Shown: positions 16,952-26,882, numbered from the stretch's first letter. The stretch is DNA of 64,000 bases from CBDCZI01 sp965224495 (GCA_965224495.1 CBDCZI010000021.1:62001-126000); one strand, 5' to 3'. Program-made: numbers and translations. Notes: generated by a model from the sequence alone, not told the origin.

Positions 16952-18271
16952 TTATCCACCAAACATATTTGCTAAACCTCTCTTACTCATCTTGTTCATT
17001 TTCTTCATCATTTTACGCATTTCGTTAAATTGCTTGAGAAGATTATTTACTTGTTGAATATCTGTTCCACTACCTTTGGCTAATCTCTTTCTACGTGCGC
17101 CATTGATACTGTCTGGGTTTTCTCTTTCGGAAGGAGTCATTGAACAAATAATTGCTTCGATAGGTTTGAACGCGTCATCATCTACCTCAACATCTTTCAT
17201 CATTTTCCCAACGCCTGGTAACATGCCAACCAAATCTTTGATGTTACCCATCTTTTTGATTTGGTCTAATTGAGATTTGAAATCGTTAAAATCAAATTGA
17301 TTTTTTCTTATTTTTTTATTTAAACGTTGTGTTTCTTTTTCGTCAAATACCTCTTGTGCTTTTTCAACCAAAGAAACGACATCTCCCATTCCTAGGATAC
17401 GCTGAGCCATACGGTCAGGGTGGAAGATATCTAAAGCCTCCATTTTTTCTCCTGTAGAAACAAACTTAATCGGTTTGTTGACAACAGATAGTATGGATAG
17501 AGCTGCACCACCACGTGTGTCACCGTCTAATTTAGATAGTACAACTCCGTCAAAGTTGATACGCTCGTTAAAAGTTTTTGCGGTATTTACGGCATCTTGC
17601 CCTGTCATTGCATCAACGACAAATAACGTCTCTGCAGGATTGATTGTTTTCTTAATCAATTCTATTTCAGCCATCATTTGCTCGTCAACAGCCAAACGAC
17701 CTGCTGTATCAATAATGACGCTACTGAGTCCCTTTGCTTTCGCTACTTTTATTGCGTTTTCAGCGATAGAAACAGGGCTTTTATTGTCTTCTTCGGCGTA
17801 AAATTCTACTCCGATTTGCTCTGAAAGAACTTGAAGTTGTTGAATCGCAGCGGGACGGTACACGTCACAAGCTACAACCATTACTTGACGTCCTTTCTTT
17901 TTAAGGTGTTGTGCCAATTTACCTGTAAAGGTAGTTTTACCCGAACCTTGAAGTCCTGCCATCAAAACAATAGAAGGGTTTCCTGAAAGACTTATCTCTT
18001 TCACTTCTCCTCCCATCAGTTCCGCTAACTCTTCATTAGTTATTTTGACTAATAGTTGACCCGGTGTAACAGATAGTAATACGTCTTGTCCTAAGGCTTT
18101 TTCCTTGATGCTATCAGTAACTTTTTTAGCGACTTTGTAGTTTACATCAGCATCAATTAATGCACGACGTATCTCTTTAACCGTTTGAGCTACATTTATT
18201 TCAGTGATTTGTCCTTGCCCTTTTAGGGTTTTGAACGCCTTGTCTAGTTTTGACGATAAATTATCAAACAT
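16952..18271 (-). CDS. ffh: Signal recognition particle GTPase Ffh
   Basis: Targets nascent membrane proteins to the translocon together with the 4.5S RNA (not seen in this window). The N domain is at the start. The G domain has GLQGSGKTTFTGKLA, DVYRPAAIQQL, DTAGRLAVDEQ, TKLDGDTRGGAA-like (here SKLDGDTRGGAALS) and the closing GMGD. The M domain is Met-rich and ends RKMMKKMNKMSKRG before LANMFGG. The 439-residue length is complete. A hairpin and a putative promoter lie in its upstream region. Confidence 0.97.
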   Translation of the reverse strand: MFDNLSSKLDKAFKTLKGQGQITEINVAQTVKEIRRALIDADVNYKVAKKVTDSIKEKALGQDVLLSVTPGQLLVKITNEELAELMGGEVKEISLSGNPSIVLMAGLQGSGKTTFTGKLAQHLKKKGRQVMVVACDVYRPAAIQQLQVLSEQIGVEFYAEEDNKSPVSIAENAIKVAKAKGLSSVIIDTAGRLAVDEQMMAEIELIKKTINPAETLFVVDAMTGQDAVNTAKTFNERINFDGVVLSKLDGDTRGGAALSILSVVNKPIKFVSTGEKMEALDIFHPDRMAQRILGMGDVVSLVEKAQEVFDEKETQRLNKKIRKNQFDFNDFKSQLDQIKKMGNIKDLVGMLPGVGKMMKDVEVDDDAFKPIEAIICSMTPSERENPDSINGARRKRLAKGSGTDIQQVNNLLKQFNEMRKMMKKMNKMSKRGLANMFGG

Positions 18272-18325
18272 ATTAATTCTATTTCTTAAGGTCTTAAATA
18301 TCTGGTTTTGTACGCTTTTTAATAT

Positions 18326-18353
18326 TATTCCAAATAGTAAAGTTTTTGGAATA
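18326..18353 (-). other. Hairpin in the ffh 5' leader
   Basis: TATTCCAAA and TTTGGAATA form a perfect 9-bp stem with a 10-base loop, between the putative ffh promoter and the ffh start. No T-run follows it on the gene strand, so it is not an obvious terminator. Confidence 0.5.
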
Positions 18354-18361
18354 GTAATTTA

Positions 18362-18369
18362 CAAAAATA
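18362..18369 (-). promoter_or_regulatory. Putative -7 promoter element for ffh
   Basis: TATTTTTG on the minus strand matches TAnnTTTG. It would give a leader of about 80 bases containing the hairpin at 18326-18353. Confidence 0.4.
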
Positions 18370-18448
18370 CGCATTTCTATCGAAAATAGATAGCTTTAAA
18401 TGACAGGATGTGTTTTTAATAACAGAGATACTCCTTTATGACTAAAAA

Positions 18449-20266
18449 TCAAGTAGTGAAATTGTTATTGACCATTTTTATTACTCCCAAATCAAGCATG
18501 AGACGGAGTTCTTTTTTGATGTTTTTTTCAGGGAATTCGTGAAGTTTTTCGATGACTAGGGGTAAAGAAACAGCGTCTTTAATTTTTATAAGGTTCAGTA
18601 AGCTTTCTCGCAAGGTGTGGTTTGGTTCGTTTGAGATACATACGTCACAGACACCACAAATAGAGGCAGGGAATCCAAAGTATTGAGCGATAACTAAAGA
18701 ACGACAGGTGTCAGTCGATAAGTAAGCGACGAATTGATTCAGTGCATTTTTTCTTTTTTCTTTCAGAGGCTCGACCTTTGCATACAAGCCTTTTAGCTTT
18801 TTGTCGTTGCATCGACCTTCTAAAAAGGTAAGTTGAGGGTTTTCATTCGTCAGTTGGTAATCAATTACTTTTTGCTTGACTAAATGATGCATCTGGTCGA
18901 TGACCTCTTGTTTACCTTTCTTGATTTGGTTAGCTAACAATTGCTCATTAATTTTCAAATATTCAATAAACATATTCGCTCCATAGGCACGTAACAATGT
19001 TTTTAATAAAAACTCATTTCTTGGGTTGGCTACTTGGTAACGGTACAAGTCTTGGTGATTAAATAATATCTTAACACGTGAAGGGCTTTTGAAAGCGTCG
19101 TTTAAAGCAATTACACCGATACTTTCTAAACGTTTAAGGGAATAATAGAATAAACCTAAGGGGATTTTGTAAATACCTGCGATTTCATTCATGTTAAAAT
19201 CGAAACTCTTGGAAGGACGAACACCCAATGCCAATTTGAAATAATTTCCTAAGGCATTATATACTCTCGTAATGATACTGAAGTCGGGGTAACTGGCTTC
19301 AAAAATTTTGAAAAGCTGTTCTGTATCACTTTCGTTGTATAGAAGTACGGCAAAGGCTTTTTTTCCGTCTCTTCCGGCTCTTCCTGCTTCTTGGTAATAG
19401 GCTTCTAACGAACTTGGTAGTTGGAAATGAACAACTGTTCGTACGTCTGATTTGTCAATTCCCATACCAAAAGCATTGGTGGCGACAATTACTCTTGTTT
19501 GGTTATTAATCCATAAAGATTGACGTTTGTCTCGCTCGTCGGTTTTTAATCCTGCGTGGTAATAGAGTGCTGATATTTGATTATTATCTAAAAATCTTGC
19601 TATTTCTTCTGCTTTTTTTCGACTTGAAACATAGACGATACTTGTGCCTTGAACAGCTCGTAATATTTCTAATAATTTATTGTATTTGTTCTCTACCAGA
19701 CGAATGTTTAAGGATAGATTTTCTCTTGTAAATTCTCCCTTATAGATAAAAACATTTGTACCTAATTGAAGTTTTTCGACAATGTCAGCTTGCACTTCTG
19801 GTGTAGCACTTGCGGTAAGCGCTAAAACAGGTACTGATTGTTTTTTTAATTTTTCGACAATATCTATAATATTCAAATAGGCAGGTCTGAAATCATAGCC
19901 CCATTGAGAAATACAGTGTGCCTCGTCAATAACTAAAAACTTGACGTTCATTTGCTCTGCCTTTTCTTGAAAAGCTTCAGAAAGTAAGCGTTCGGGCGAG
20001 ACGAATAAAAACCGAATAGATTTATCTAAAATACAATTATTTAACGTGTTGTCTATCTCCGAACGACGCATTCCTGCGTGAATAGATTTGGCTTTAATTC
20101 CTACTTTTTTTAATTGCCCGACTTGGTCTTTGATTAAGGCGATTAAGGGTGAGATAACTAAAGTCAGTCCTTCAAAATAAAGGCCAGGTACTTGGTAACA
20201 AATCGATTTACCTCCACCTGTAGGTAATAAGCCTAAGGTGTTTCTACCTTGAATAACTTCATCCAC
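18449..20266 (-). CDS. recQ: ATP-dependent DNA helicase RecQ, start codon unclear
   Basis: RecQ-family 3'-5' helicase. Motif I is LPTGGGKSICYQVP, motif II VIDEAHCISQWG, motif III ALTASATP and motif VI YQEAGRAGRDG. A zinc-binding Cys set (CRSLVIAQYF...CGVCDVC) and a winged-helix part follow. The first usable start is GTG at 20266. However, the same frame stays open upstream to about 20359 and there encodes WGFSYFRNGQAEI, the family's Q motif. No ATG, GTG or TTG exists in that extension before the upstream gene's terminator. The real protein probably starts near 20359 from a rare codon such as ATT, or the start codon has been lost. Confidence 0.9.
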   Translation of the reverse strand: MDEVIQGRNTLGLLPTGGGKSICYQVPGLYFEGLTLVISPLIALIKDQVGQLKKVGIKAKSIHAGMRRSEIDNTLNNCILDKSIRFLFVSPERLLSEAFQEKAEQMNVKFLVIDEAHCISQWGYDFRPAYLNIIDIVEKLKKQSVPVLALTASATPEVQADIVEKLQLGTNVFIYKGEFTRENLSLNIRLVENKYNKLLEILRAVQGTSIVYVSSRKKAEEIARFLDNNQISALYYHAGLKTDERDKRQSLWINNQTRVIVATNAFGMGIDKSDVRTVVHFQLPSSLEAYYQEAGRAGRDGKKAFAVLLYNESDTEQLFKIFEASYPDFSIITRVYNALGNYFKLALGVRPSKSFDFNMNEIAGIYKIPLGLFYYSLKRLESIGVIALNDAFKSPSRVKILFNHQDLYRYQVANPRNEFLLKTLLRAYGANMFIEYLKINEQLLANQIKKGKQEVIDQMHHLVKQKVIDYQLTNENPQLTFLEGRCNDKKLKGLYAKVEPLKEKRKNALNQFVAYLSTDTCRSLVIAQYFGFPASICGVCDVCISNEPNHTLRESLLNLIKIKDAVSLPLVIEKLHEFPEKNIKKELRLMLDLGVIKMVNNNFTT

Positions 20267-20363
20267 TATTTCGGCTTGTCCGTTACGAAAGTAAGAGAAA
20301 CCCCAATAATGCTTTAATATTTCTTCTGGAGATAAATCGATGAGTGGTTTTTTTAAAATAAAA

Positions 20364-20404
20364 TAGACGGCAGAGGAGGGGGGAATAGCCTCTTCTGCCG
20401 TCTA
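20364..20404 (-). terminator. Strong terminator between cotransporter gene and recQ
   Basis: A 14-bp stem (TAGACGGCAGAGGA with TCTTCTGCCGTCTA, one G-U) is followed on the minus strand by TTTTATTTT. It ends the cotransporter transcript just before recQ, so recQ needs its own promoter or read-through. Confidence 0.85.
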
Positions 20405-20413
20405 TGAAATAAT

Positions 20414-22651
20414 TTATTTGATTATTTTTTGCGTATTTGTATTAATGAACAACGTTTCTCCGATATTATCATAACCATCAAACACCTCTGTTCCTTTGTG
20501 CTTAACTAACTCACTTCTAAAACCTAAGATGGTCAAATCAGCATCTTTCGAGTTTTCGTTGATGATGGTTTTGTCTTCTTGGTCTTCTTTTTTAGCGACT
20601 AATTCGATGTTACTCGATGATATTGGCAAACGTCCTGTGTCAATAAGATGCAATAACTTTTTCTTTTGTTCCTGTAATTCAGCTTCAGGGTAGAGAGCCA
20701 TAATTTTAATTCGACCTTTACTCCATTCGCCGTGACCTAAGATAATATAACCAATTAAAATCATCAAATTGGCATTTTCATAATCACTTGCTGTAATCCA
20801 TATATGGATGTTTTTCTTCGCTCCAAATCCTCTAATCGTACTTCCTAAAATACAAACATCAAAATCTGTTGATTTGATTAATTGAAAATCTTCTACAATC
20901 TGGTCGAGCGTATTTATTTTTGACTTGTTAAATTCAAACAAAATCATATTGTTCTCTTTACCCGAAATACCTGGTAATTGTAAAACGTAAGATATGGCTT
21001 GTGTAAACGAAGGAGCGATAACTGTATCTAAGAAAACATTACTATGTGTTTTTCCTGCCGATTGAATTAAACGTGTTAAGCTTTTATCACTTTGTTCATT
21101 ACTCTCTTTAGATACATAATCATCTATGCGGTGAATGTATGTTCCAAAGCCATATTTTTGAGAAATCCATCGCAACAAATCAAATGCTCCGAACATTTCA
21201 AAAGATTTTTCAGAAAGACAAACGATACTTGGTCGCCACGTTTCGTTGACTTGGTCTTTTTCTACTTTTTGAAGGAATACTTGTAATTTTCTACTTAATT
21301 GTGAAATAACACCTTGGAAGATATTACTTAATCCTTGTTTGCTCTTCTGTGCATAAGAAACACCAAAATAGATGACAATCATCAATAAAATAGAAGCAAC
21401 AGCATAATACGCATTGATTTTAAACATAAAGAAAATACAAAGCACAGCACCTAATAAGGATAAATACCAACGAGAACGGAAAGAAGGACGGTAAGAAGGG
21501 TCACCGGAGAAATGTTCTAAGAAAGAAATCAAACAAATTGCTCCATAAGTAACCATAAAGAACATCGAGATGATTTCGGCTACCGCATTGACATCTTCGA
21601 CTAAAACAATTCCAAACGCCATAATAGCAGTCACAATAGTTGCGTTAATCGGTTCGTTTTTCGCTCCTGTGTTTTTAGAAACAAAATCGCCAAATCCTTT
21701 TAGAGGAATAATTTTATCATTACCTAAAGCTTGTAATGTTCTTGGAGCAACTAAGATAGAACCAATGGCTGAAGAAATTGTCGCTGCAGCTAATCCTATA
21801 GGTATAATTGGTCCCCATAGCGCAATGTCTTGCATAATTAATTGGTTACTTGGGTCAGCTAATGCGGAAGGAGATGCTGAAGAAGCTAATTTGTAAACAA
21901 TAGCAATGTAAATAAACATTCCAGCAAAAGTTGCTGCTAATGTACCGATAGGAATTCCTTTAGAAGGATCTTTTAAATCTCCACTTAATCCAACACCAGC
22001 TGTCATACCTGTGAATCCTGGGAAACAAATAGCAAATACAGCAAAGAAACCGATAGAAGGTGTGTGTACTCCTTCGGGGAAAGTACCTGTGAAATTTGCG
22101 GAAAATTGTGTTGTTCCTATAAAAAATAAAAGAAGGGATACAAATAAAATTGCCACAACTATATAAAGTGTTTGTAAACCAATCGCAGCACCTTTTTTCA
22201 TTATGAGCAACACTAAAATAATTAATGTTGGTATAGTTACTACTTTTATACTATAAACATAAATATTGTATTTTACCAAAAGAATATGGAAGAGTGGATC
22301 AAATGCTTGAGCAAAGGCTATAATATAGAAAGCAACGCTAATAGCTTGTGATAAAAAGAGTGTCACACCAATTGCTCCACCAATATTTAAACCAAACGAG
22401 CGAGAGATAATGAAATACTCTCCTCCGCCTTCTACTTTTTGATTGGTTGCAATTTCAGCAATAGCCATTGCTGTAGGTATGGTCACCATGTGCCCTAAAA
22501 CAATAAGAGCAACAGAACCCCAGAACCCTAGTTCCCCCACTGCATAACCAAATCTTAAGAACATAATTGCTCCTAAAATCGTTGATACAGCGGTAAAGAA
22601 GACGGCTGACGTACCCAATGATGGCTTTTTTAATGTAAGTTTTCCTGACAT
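20414..22651 (-). CDS. Cation-chloride cotransporter / amino acid permease superfamily transporter (SLC12-like)
   Basis: 745 residues with two parts. Residues 1 to about 440 hold about 12 hydrophobic segments with the CCC signature GAIMFLRFGYAVGELGF near the start and VEGGGEYFIISRSFG. These match the bacterial members of the cation-chloride cotransporter (SLC12) branch of the APC superfamily. Residues 450-745 are soluble, with a DADLTILGF segment like the cytoplasmic C-terminal domain of that family. Inner membrane. The ions carried cannot be read from sequence; K+/Cl- or amino-acid transport are the options. Monocistronic, with its own terminator. Confidence 0.85.
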   Translation of the reverse strand: MSGKLTLKKPSLGTSAVFFTAVSTILGAIMFLRFGYAVGELGFWGSVALIVLGHMVTIPTAMAIAEIATNQKVEGGGEYFIISRSFGLNIGGAIGVTLFLSQAISVAFYIIAFAQAFDPLFHILLVKYNIYVYSIKVVTIPTLIILVLLIMKKGAAIGLQTLYIVVAILFVSLLLFFIGTTQFSANFTGTFPEGVHTPSIGFFAVFAICFPGFTGMTAGVGLSGDLKDPSKGIPIGTLAATFAGMFIYIAIVYKLASSASPSALADPSNQLIMQDIALWGPIIPIGLAAATISSAIGSILVAPRTLQALGNDKIIPLKGFGDFVSKNTGAKNEPINATIVTAIMAFGIVLVEDVNAVAEIISMFFMVTYGAICLISFLEHFSGDPSYRPSFRSRWYLSLLGAVLCIFFMFKINAYYAVASILLMIVIYFGVSYAQKSKQGLSNIFQGVISQLSRKLQVFLQKVEKDQVNETWRPSIVCLSEKSFEMFGAFDLLRWISQKYGFGTYIHRIDDYVSKESNEQSDKSLTRLIQSAGKTHSNVFLDTVIAPSFTQAISYVLQLPGISGKENNMILFEFNKSKINTLDQIVEDFQLIKSTDFDVCILGSTIRGFGAKKNIHIWITASDYENANLMILIGYIILGHGEWSKGRIKIMALYPEAELQEQKKKLLHLIDTGRLPISSSNIELVAKKEDQEDKTIINENSKDADLTILGFRSELVKHKGTEVFDGYDNIGETLFINTNTQKIIK

Positions 22652-22815
22652 AATAAGATTGAAAAAAGGTAGAACCTTAAAATAGTTTGTTTTGTATTAA
22701 AATCGGCTAAAAATCAATACGTTAAATAGTTGGTTATAGATATATCAAAGGTTTGATGACCTTATTATTATAAATATAGAGTATTTTTACGGAGAAACGA
22801 AAATAACAACTTGAT

Positions 22816-23424
22816 ATGAGTATGATGTGGATAGTATTTCCTCTAATTGGAGGAGTGATTGGTTGGGTGACAAATTATGTTGCAATTAAAATGCTGTTTT
22901 ACCCTCGTAAACCTATAAATCTGGGTTTGTTTAAGTTACAAGGGGTTTTTCCTAAACGGCAAAAAATGTTTGCTGAGCGAATAGCGAAGGTTGTAGGAGA
23001 GGAATTGTTGCATATTGACGAAATAAAAGAAGCAATAAAAAAAGAAGAAAATTTAGAAACTGTCTATGCGATGGTCGATGATAAAATTGAGGGCTTTTTA
23101 AAAACTAAATTAGGACAAGCAATGCCTCTTTTAGCGATGTTTATCAACGATAAGTCTATTGCTGCAATAAAAGAGGTGTTGAGCGAAGAGGTAAAAGGGA
23201 TGTTACCCGAAGCCATCGATAAATTTGCAGACAGCTTAGAAGAACATTTTGATATACAAGAGGTAGTATTTAAAAAAGTAGCGGCTTTTCCTGTTGAAAA
23301 ACTAGAAGATGTCTTGATGGGTATCTTGCAGAAAGAATTGAAATTTATCGAGATTGTAGGTGCTGTTTTGGGTGCTGTAATCGGAGTGATACAAGTAATT
23401 ATAGCACCTTATTTAGCTAATTAA
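22816..23424 (+). CDS. DUF445 (YheB/YqfA-like) membrane protein
   Basis: 202 residues. It opens with a hydrophobic helix containing PLIGGVIGWVTNYVAIKMLF, the signature of DUF445, followed by PRKPINLG and GVFPKRQ. It closes with a second hydrophobic helix (VGAVLGAVIGVIQVIIA). Between them lies a charged helical domain. Inner membrane, function unknown. Separated from the Rel/SpoT gene by 30 bases on the same strand. Confidence 0.85.
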   Translation: MSMMWIVFPLIGGVIGWVTNYVAIKMLFYPRKPINLGLFKLQGVFPKRQKMFAERIAKVVGEELLHIDEIKEAIKKEENLETVYAMVDDKIEGFLKTKLGQAMPLLAMFINDKSIAAIKEVLSEEVKGMLPEAIDKFADSLEEHFDIQEVVFKKVAAFPVEKLEDVLMGILQKELKFIEIVGAVLGAVIGVIQVIIAPYLAN

Positions 23425-23454
23425 TCGATAAATACATTAATCAAACAGTCTATT

Positions 23455-25680
23455 ATGAGTTACGATCTTTCGCTCGAACAAGAGAATAAAGAAATCTTAA
23501 AACAATACAGAAAGCTAATATCTTTAGCCAAACCTGTATTGAAAGACGATGATGCTAAGGTGATTAAAAAAGCATTTACTCTCGCAGCAGAGGCTCATAA
23601 CCATATGCGTAGAAAATCGGGTGAACCTTATATTTTTCACCCGATAGCGGTGGCACAAATTTGTGTCGAAGAAATGGGGTTAGGAACGACTTCGATAGTG
23701 GCTGCTCTTTTGCACGATGTTGTTGAAGATACTGATTACACGTTGGAGGATATAGAAAAAAGATTTGGGAGAAAGGTTGCACGAATAATAGATGGTTTAA
23801 CAAAAATAAGTTCAGCGTTTAGTGCGGGAGGATCGCAACAAGCCGAGAATTTCAGGAAATTGGTACTCACTCTTTCCGAAGATGTACGTGTGATTTTGGT
23901 CAAATTAGCTGACAGGTTACATAATATGCGTACGCTGGAGAGTATGCCTCGTCATAAGCAACTCAAAATCGCTTCAGAAACGATTTATATGTACGCTCCG
24001 ATTGCGCACCGTTTAGGCTTATATTCGATGAAAACAGAGTTGGAGGATATGTATTTGAAGTATACTGACCCAACTATTTATGAGGAAATAAAAGAGAAAA
24101 TAATATCTTCAAAATCAGAAAGAGCGAAATTTATCCGTGATTTTATTCGACCAATTCAAAAAGAATTGAGAAAAGAACGTTTAGAATTTAATATAAAAGG
24201 ACGTCCGAAATCAATTTATTCGATATGGAATAAGATGAAAAAACAGAACGTACCTTTTGAGCAAGTGTACGATTTGTTTGCTGTTCGTATTATTATTGAT
24301 GCAGAGAAATCGAATGAAAAATCGGCTTGTTGGAATGTTTATTCGGCAGTAACCGATTTTTACAAACCCAATCCAGACCGTTTGAGAGATTGGATAAGTA
24401 CACCAAAAGGAAATGGTTACGAATCTCTACACACTACCGTGATGAGTAATGCAGGTAAATGGGTGGAAGTACAGATTCGTACCAAACGAATGGACGAAAT
24501 TGCAGAAATGGGCTATGCCGCACATTGGAAATACAAAGATAAGAACGATAAAAAAGACAAATCCAACCCAGAGGTTGGGTTAGATTTATGGATATCAAAA
24601 GTACGTGCTTCATTAGAACAAACAGATACCTCAGCGTTGGAGTTTGTTGATGAGTTTAGAACAAATTTATTTAAAGAAGAGATATTTGTTTTTACACCAA
24701 CAGGTGATTTGAAAGTGCTTCAATCGAGTTCTACAGTGTTGGATTTGGCATTTGAAATACATTCGGATATTGGTTTGAAATGTATCGGAGGAAAAATAAA
24801 CCATAAATTAGTACCCAATACGCACCGACTAAAAAATGGTGATCAAGTCGAGGTACTAACTTCAGACGAACAATTCCCGATGGAAGAATGGTTGAGTTTC
24901 GTGAAAACCTCTCGTGCTCGAAGAAAGATTAAGGAATACTTGAATGAGGGACGTAGAGATGTGATACAGCGAGGGAGAGATTTCATCAAAAAGATGAATG
25001 AAAACAATCCTGAAGCTAAGCAAATAGGTGAAGCTGACATTCGTAAATTGGCTAAATATTACCACCTAGATCATCAAAGTGATTTTTTATTAAAGATAGG
25101 AAAGGGTGAATTTACTAAAGAAGATATTGTGCATTTGTTGGAGCGAATCTATACCAATAAAAAGCACAGTAAAACAGATGCCGAAAATGCTGCTTTAGCA
25201 AAAATTAAAAGTATTAATAAGACGAAGTTGGTTATTGGTAAAGGAGTACGTGATGTAACTTATCATTTGTCAGATTGTTGTCAGCCCATACCAGGTGATG
25301 ATGTGTTTGGTTATGTGGCGTCAAACGGGGAAATAGAAATACATAGAACAAACTGTAAGGAGGCAACAAAATTGATGTCAAATTATGGTTACCGAATAGT
25401 GAAAGCAGCTTGGGCATCGGACAAAGAAAAGGAATTTTTATCAGGCTTGAAAATCACAGGAACTGATCGAAGAGGTTTGTTGAGTGATATTACAATGATT
25501 TTGAGTAATGAATTTAAGGTTGATATAAAATCTGTAAATGCCGAGACTAAAGACGGGATTATTGAAGATTACGTGACGATGTTTGTGAAAGATACCGCAC
25601 ATTTGGATTTGGTTCAAGAAAAGTTATTAAAAGTAGCAGGTGTAATAGGTGTCGAACGTTATGATCCTGATAAGAGGTAG
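23455..25680 (+). CDS. Bifunctional (p)ppGpp synthetase/hydrolase (Rel/SpoT)
   Basis: Stringent-response enzyme of 741 residues. The hydrolase HD domain shows HPIAVAQI, LHDVVEDTDYT and LADRLHNMRT. The synthetase domain has GRPKSIYSIWNKM and GYESLHTTV. A TGS domain (FVFTPTGDLKVLQ), a conserved-Cys region (SDCCQPIPGD) and a C-terminal ACT domain (GTDRRGLLSDIT) follow. Both catalytic halves keep their key residues, so it should make and degrade (p)ppGpp. The TAG stop lies within a perfect 14-bp palindrome. Confidence 0.97.
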   Translation: MSYDLSLEQENKEILKQYRKLISLAKPVLKDDDAKVIKKAFTLAAEAHNHMRRKSGEPYIFHPIAVAQICVEEMGLGTTSIVAALLHDVVEDTDYTLEDIEKRFGRKVARIIDGLTKISSAFSAGGSQQAENFRKLVLTLSEDVRVILVKLADRLHNMRTLESMPRHKQLKIASETIYMYAPIAHRLGLYSMKTELEDMYLKYTDPTIYEEIKEKIISSKSERAKFIRDFIRPIQKELRKERLEFNIKGRPKSIYSIWNKMKKQNVPFEQVYDLFAVRIIIDAEKSNEKSACWNVYSAVTDFYKPNPDRLRDWISTPKGNGYESLHTTVMSNAGKWVEVQIRTKRMDEIAEMGYAAHWKYKDKNDKKDKSNPEVGLDLWISKVRASLEQTDTSALEFVDEFRTNLFKEEIFVFTPTGDLKVLQSSSTVLDLAFEIHSDIGLKCIGGKINHKLVPNTHRLKNGDQVEVLTSDEQFPMEEWLSFVKTSRARRKIKEYLNEGRRDVIQRGRDFIKKMNENNPEAKQIGEADIRKLAKYYHLDHQSDFLLKIGKGEFTKEDIVHLLERIYTNKKHSKTDAENAALAKIKSINKTKLVIGKGVRDVTYHLSDCCQPIPGDDVFGYVASNGEIEIHRTNCKEATKLMSNYGYRIVKAAWASDKEKEFLSGLKITGTDRRGLLSDITMILSNEFKVDIKSVNAETKDGIIEDYVTMFVKDTAHLDLVQEKLLKVAGVIGVERYDPDKR

Positions 25681-25716
25681 TAGTACTACTAAATAAAGAA
25701 TACTTAATATAAAATA

Positions 25717-26283
25717 ATGCCTAAACACCGTCATTTCTTATTACATAAACCTGTTGGTTTTCTGTCTCAATTTATTCGTATAGGAAAACGAAAAAAGAGA
25801 TTGTTGGGCGAGCTCTATGATTTTCCTGAAAAAACGATGGCAATTGGTCGCTTAGACGAAAACTCAGAAGGCTTATTATTCCTTACCACCGATGGAATGA
25901 CCAGTTTTACGGTATTGAGTAGAAAAGTAGAAAAGGAATATTATGTACAAGTTGACGGAGTAATTACTCAAGAAGCGATTGATAAAATACGTACAGGTGT
26001 AGAAATAGGAGTGAAAGGTGAGAAATACATGACTTTACCTTGTAAATCCGAATTGTTAGATAAACCGAATTTTCCTCAGCGCACAAAAAAAATACGAGAC
26101 GAACGACACGGACCGACAAGTTGGGCGTCTGTAACGATAAGAGAAGGCAAAAATAGGCAAGTCCGTAAAATGACAGCAGCGGTAGGTTTTCCAACTTTAC
26201 GTCTTATAAGGGTACGTATTGGAGAGCTAAAATTAGAAGATTTACAAGCAGGAGAAGTTTTAGAAGTAGAGAAATTACTTTAA
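25717..26283 (+). CDS. rRNA pseudouridine synthase, RsuA/RluE type
   Basis: 188 residues, no S4 domain. FLLHKPVGFLSQF is the family's first motif. The catalytic Asp is in IGRLDENSEGLLFLTTDG, and ITIREGKNRQVRKM-like sequence (here VTIREGKNRQVRKMTAAVG) closes the active site. Length and lack of S4 fit RluE, which modifies 23S rRNA, but the exact target is not certain. It follows Rel/SpoT by 36 bases. Confidence 0.88.
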   Translation: MPKHRHFLLHKPVGFLSQFIRIGKRKKRLLGELYDFPEKTMAIGRLDENSEGLLFLTTDGMTSFTVLSRKVEKEYYVQVDGVITQEAIDKIRTGVEIGVKGEKYMTLPCKSELLDKPNFPQRTKKIRDERHGPTSWASVTIREGKNRQVRKMTAAVGFPTLRLIRVRIGELKLEDLQAGEVLEVEKLL

Positions 26284-26294
26284 CTAAAGAATAC

Positions 26295-26882
26295 TTAATA
26301 AGGACTCGTTGTGAATTGGAGTACTTCTTTTTTCAAATCTTCAAAAAACAATAAAAAACCTTCGTGAAAAAGCTCTTCGTTTTTATGAAAATCAAGGATA
26401 GCTGTGTGCATTTGTGAACTAAAACGAGTACGTTGTGCCATGCCTTGTAATACTTGGTCTAACCCTTCAGTACTCGCGTAAGCAACCAACCAATTGTATT
26501 TACGCATATGTTTAAACGCATTTTTAGCCTTTTTAGTAAACAGATGTTCCTGTTGACCAATTGTATCATAAACCCACTCAGCATATACTTCTATCGGTTT
26601 TTCATGGTAATTGTACCAATAATTGGCTAAAAAGTAATCATACAAAATATCTAAAATAACACCTGAAAAATGTCCGTGTTTTGGAACTAATAAAACTTTG
26701 TGTTTTTTTACAATTGGGTGGTTGTCGGTAAAGAAATCAATATGCTGATGCATTTTTATACCCTCAACAACTTGCGGTGAATATTCTTTCCATTCAGCCT
26801 TTCTAATCATATCACCTAAGAAATTTCCGACTACTAAGGACTCAGATGTTCCTGATAAGTAAAAATGTGCTAAGAAATTCAT
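26295..26882 (-). CDS. ACP phosphodiesterase family protein (DUF479, AcpH-like)
   Basis: 195 residues beginning MNFLAHFYLSGTSESLVVGN, then FLGDMIRK, GIKMHQHIDFFTDNHP and SGVILDILYDYFLA. These match DUF479 with its His/Asp metal site. AcpH in E. coli removes the phosphopantetheine arm of acyl carrier protein. Activity here is inferred from the family. Convergent with the pseudouridine synthase, 11 bases apart. Confidence 0.82.
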   Translation of the reverse strand: MNFLAHFYLSGTSESLVVGNFLGDMIRKAEWKEYSPQVVEGIKMHQHIDFFTDNHPIVKKHKVLLVPKHGHFSGVILDILYDYFLANYWYNYHEKPIEVYAEWVYDTIGQQEHLFTKKAKNAFKHMRKYNWLVAYASTEGLDQVLQGMAQRTRFSSQMHTAILDFHKNEELFHEGFLLFFEDLKKEVLQFTTSPY

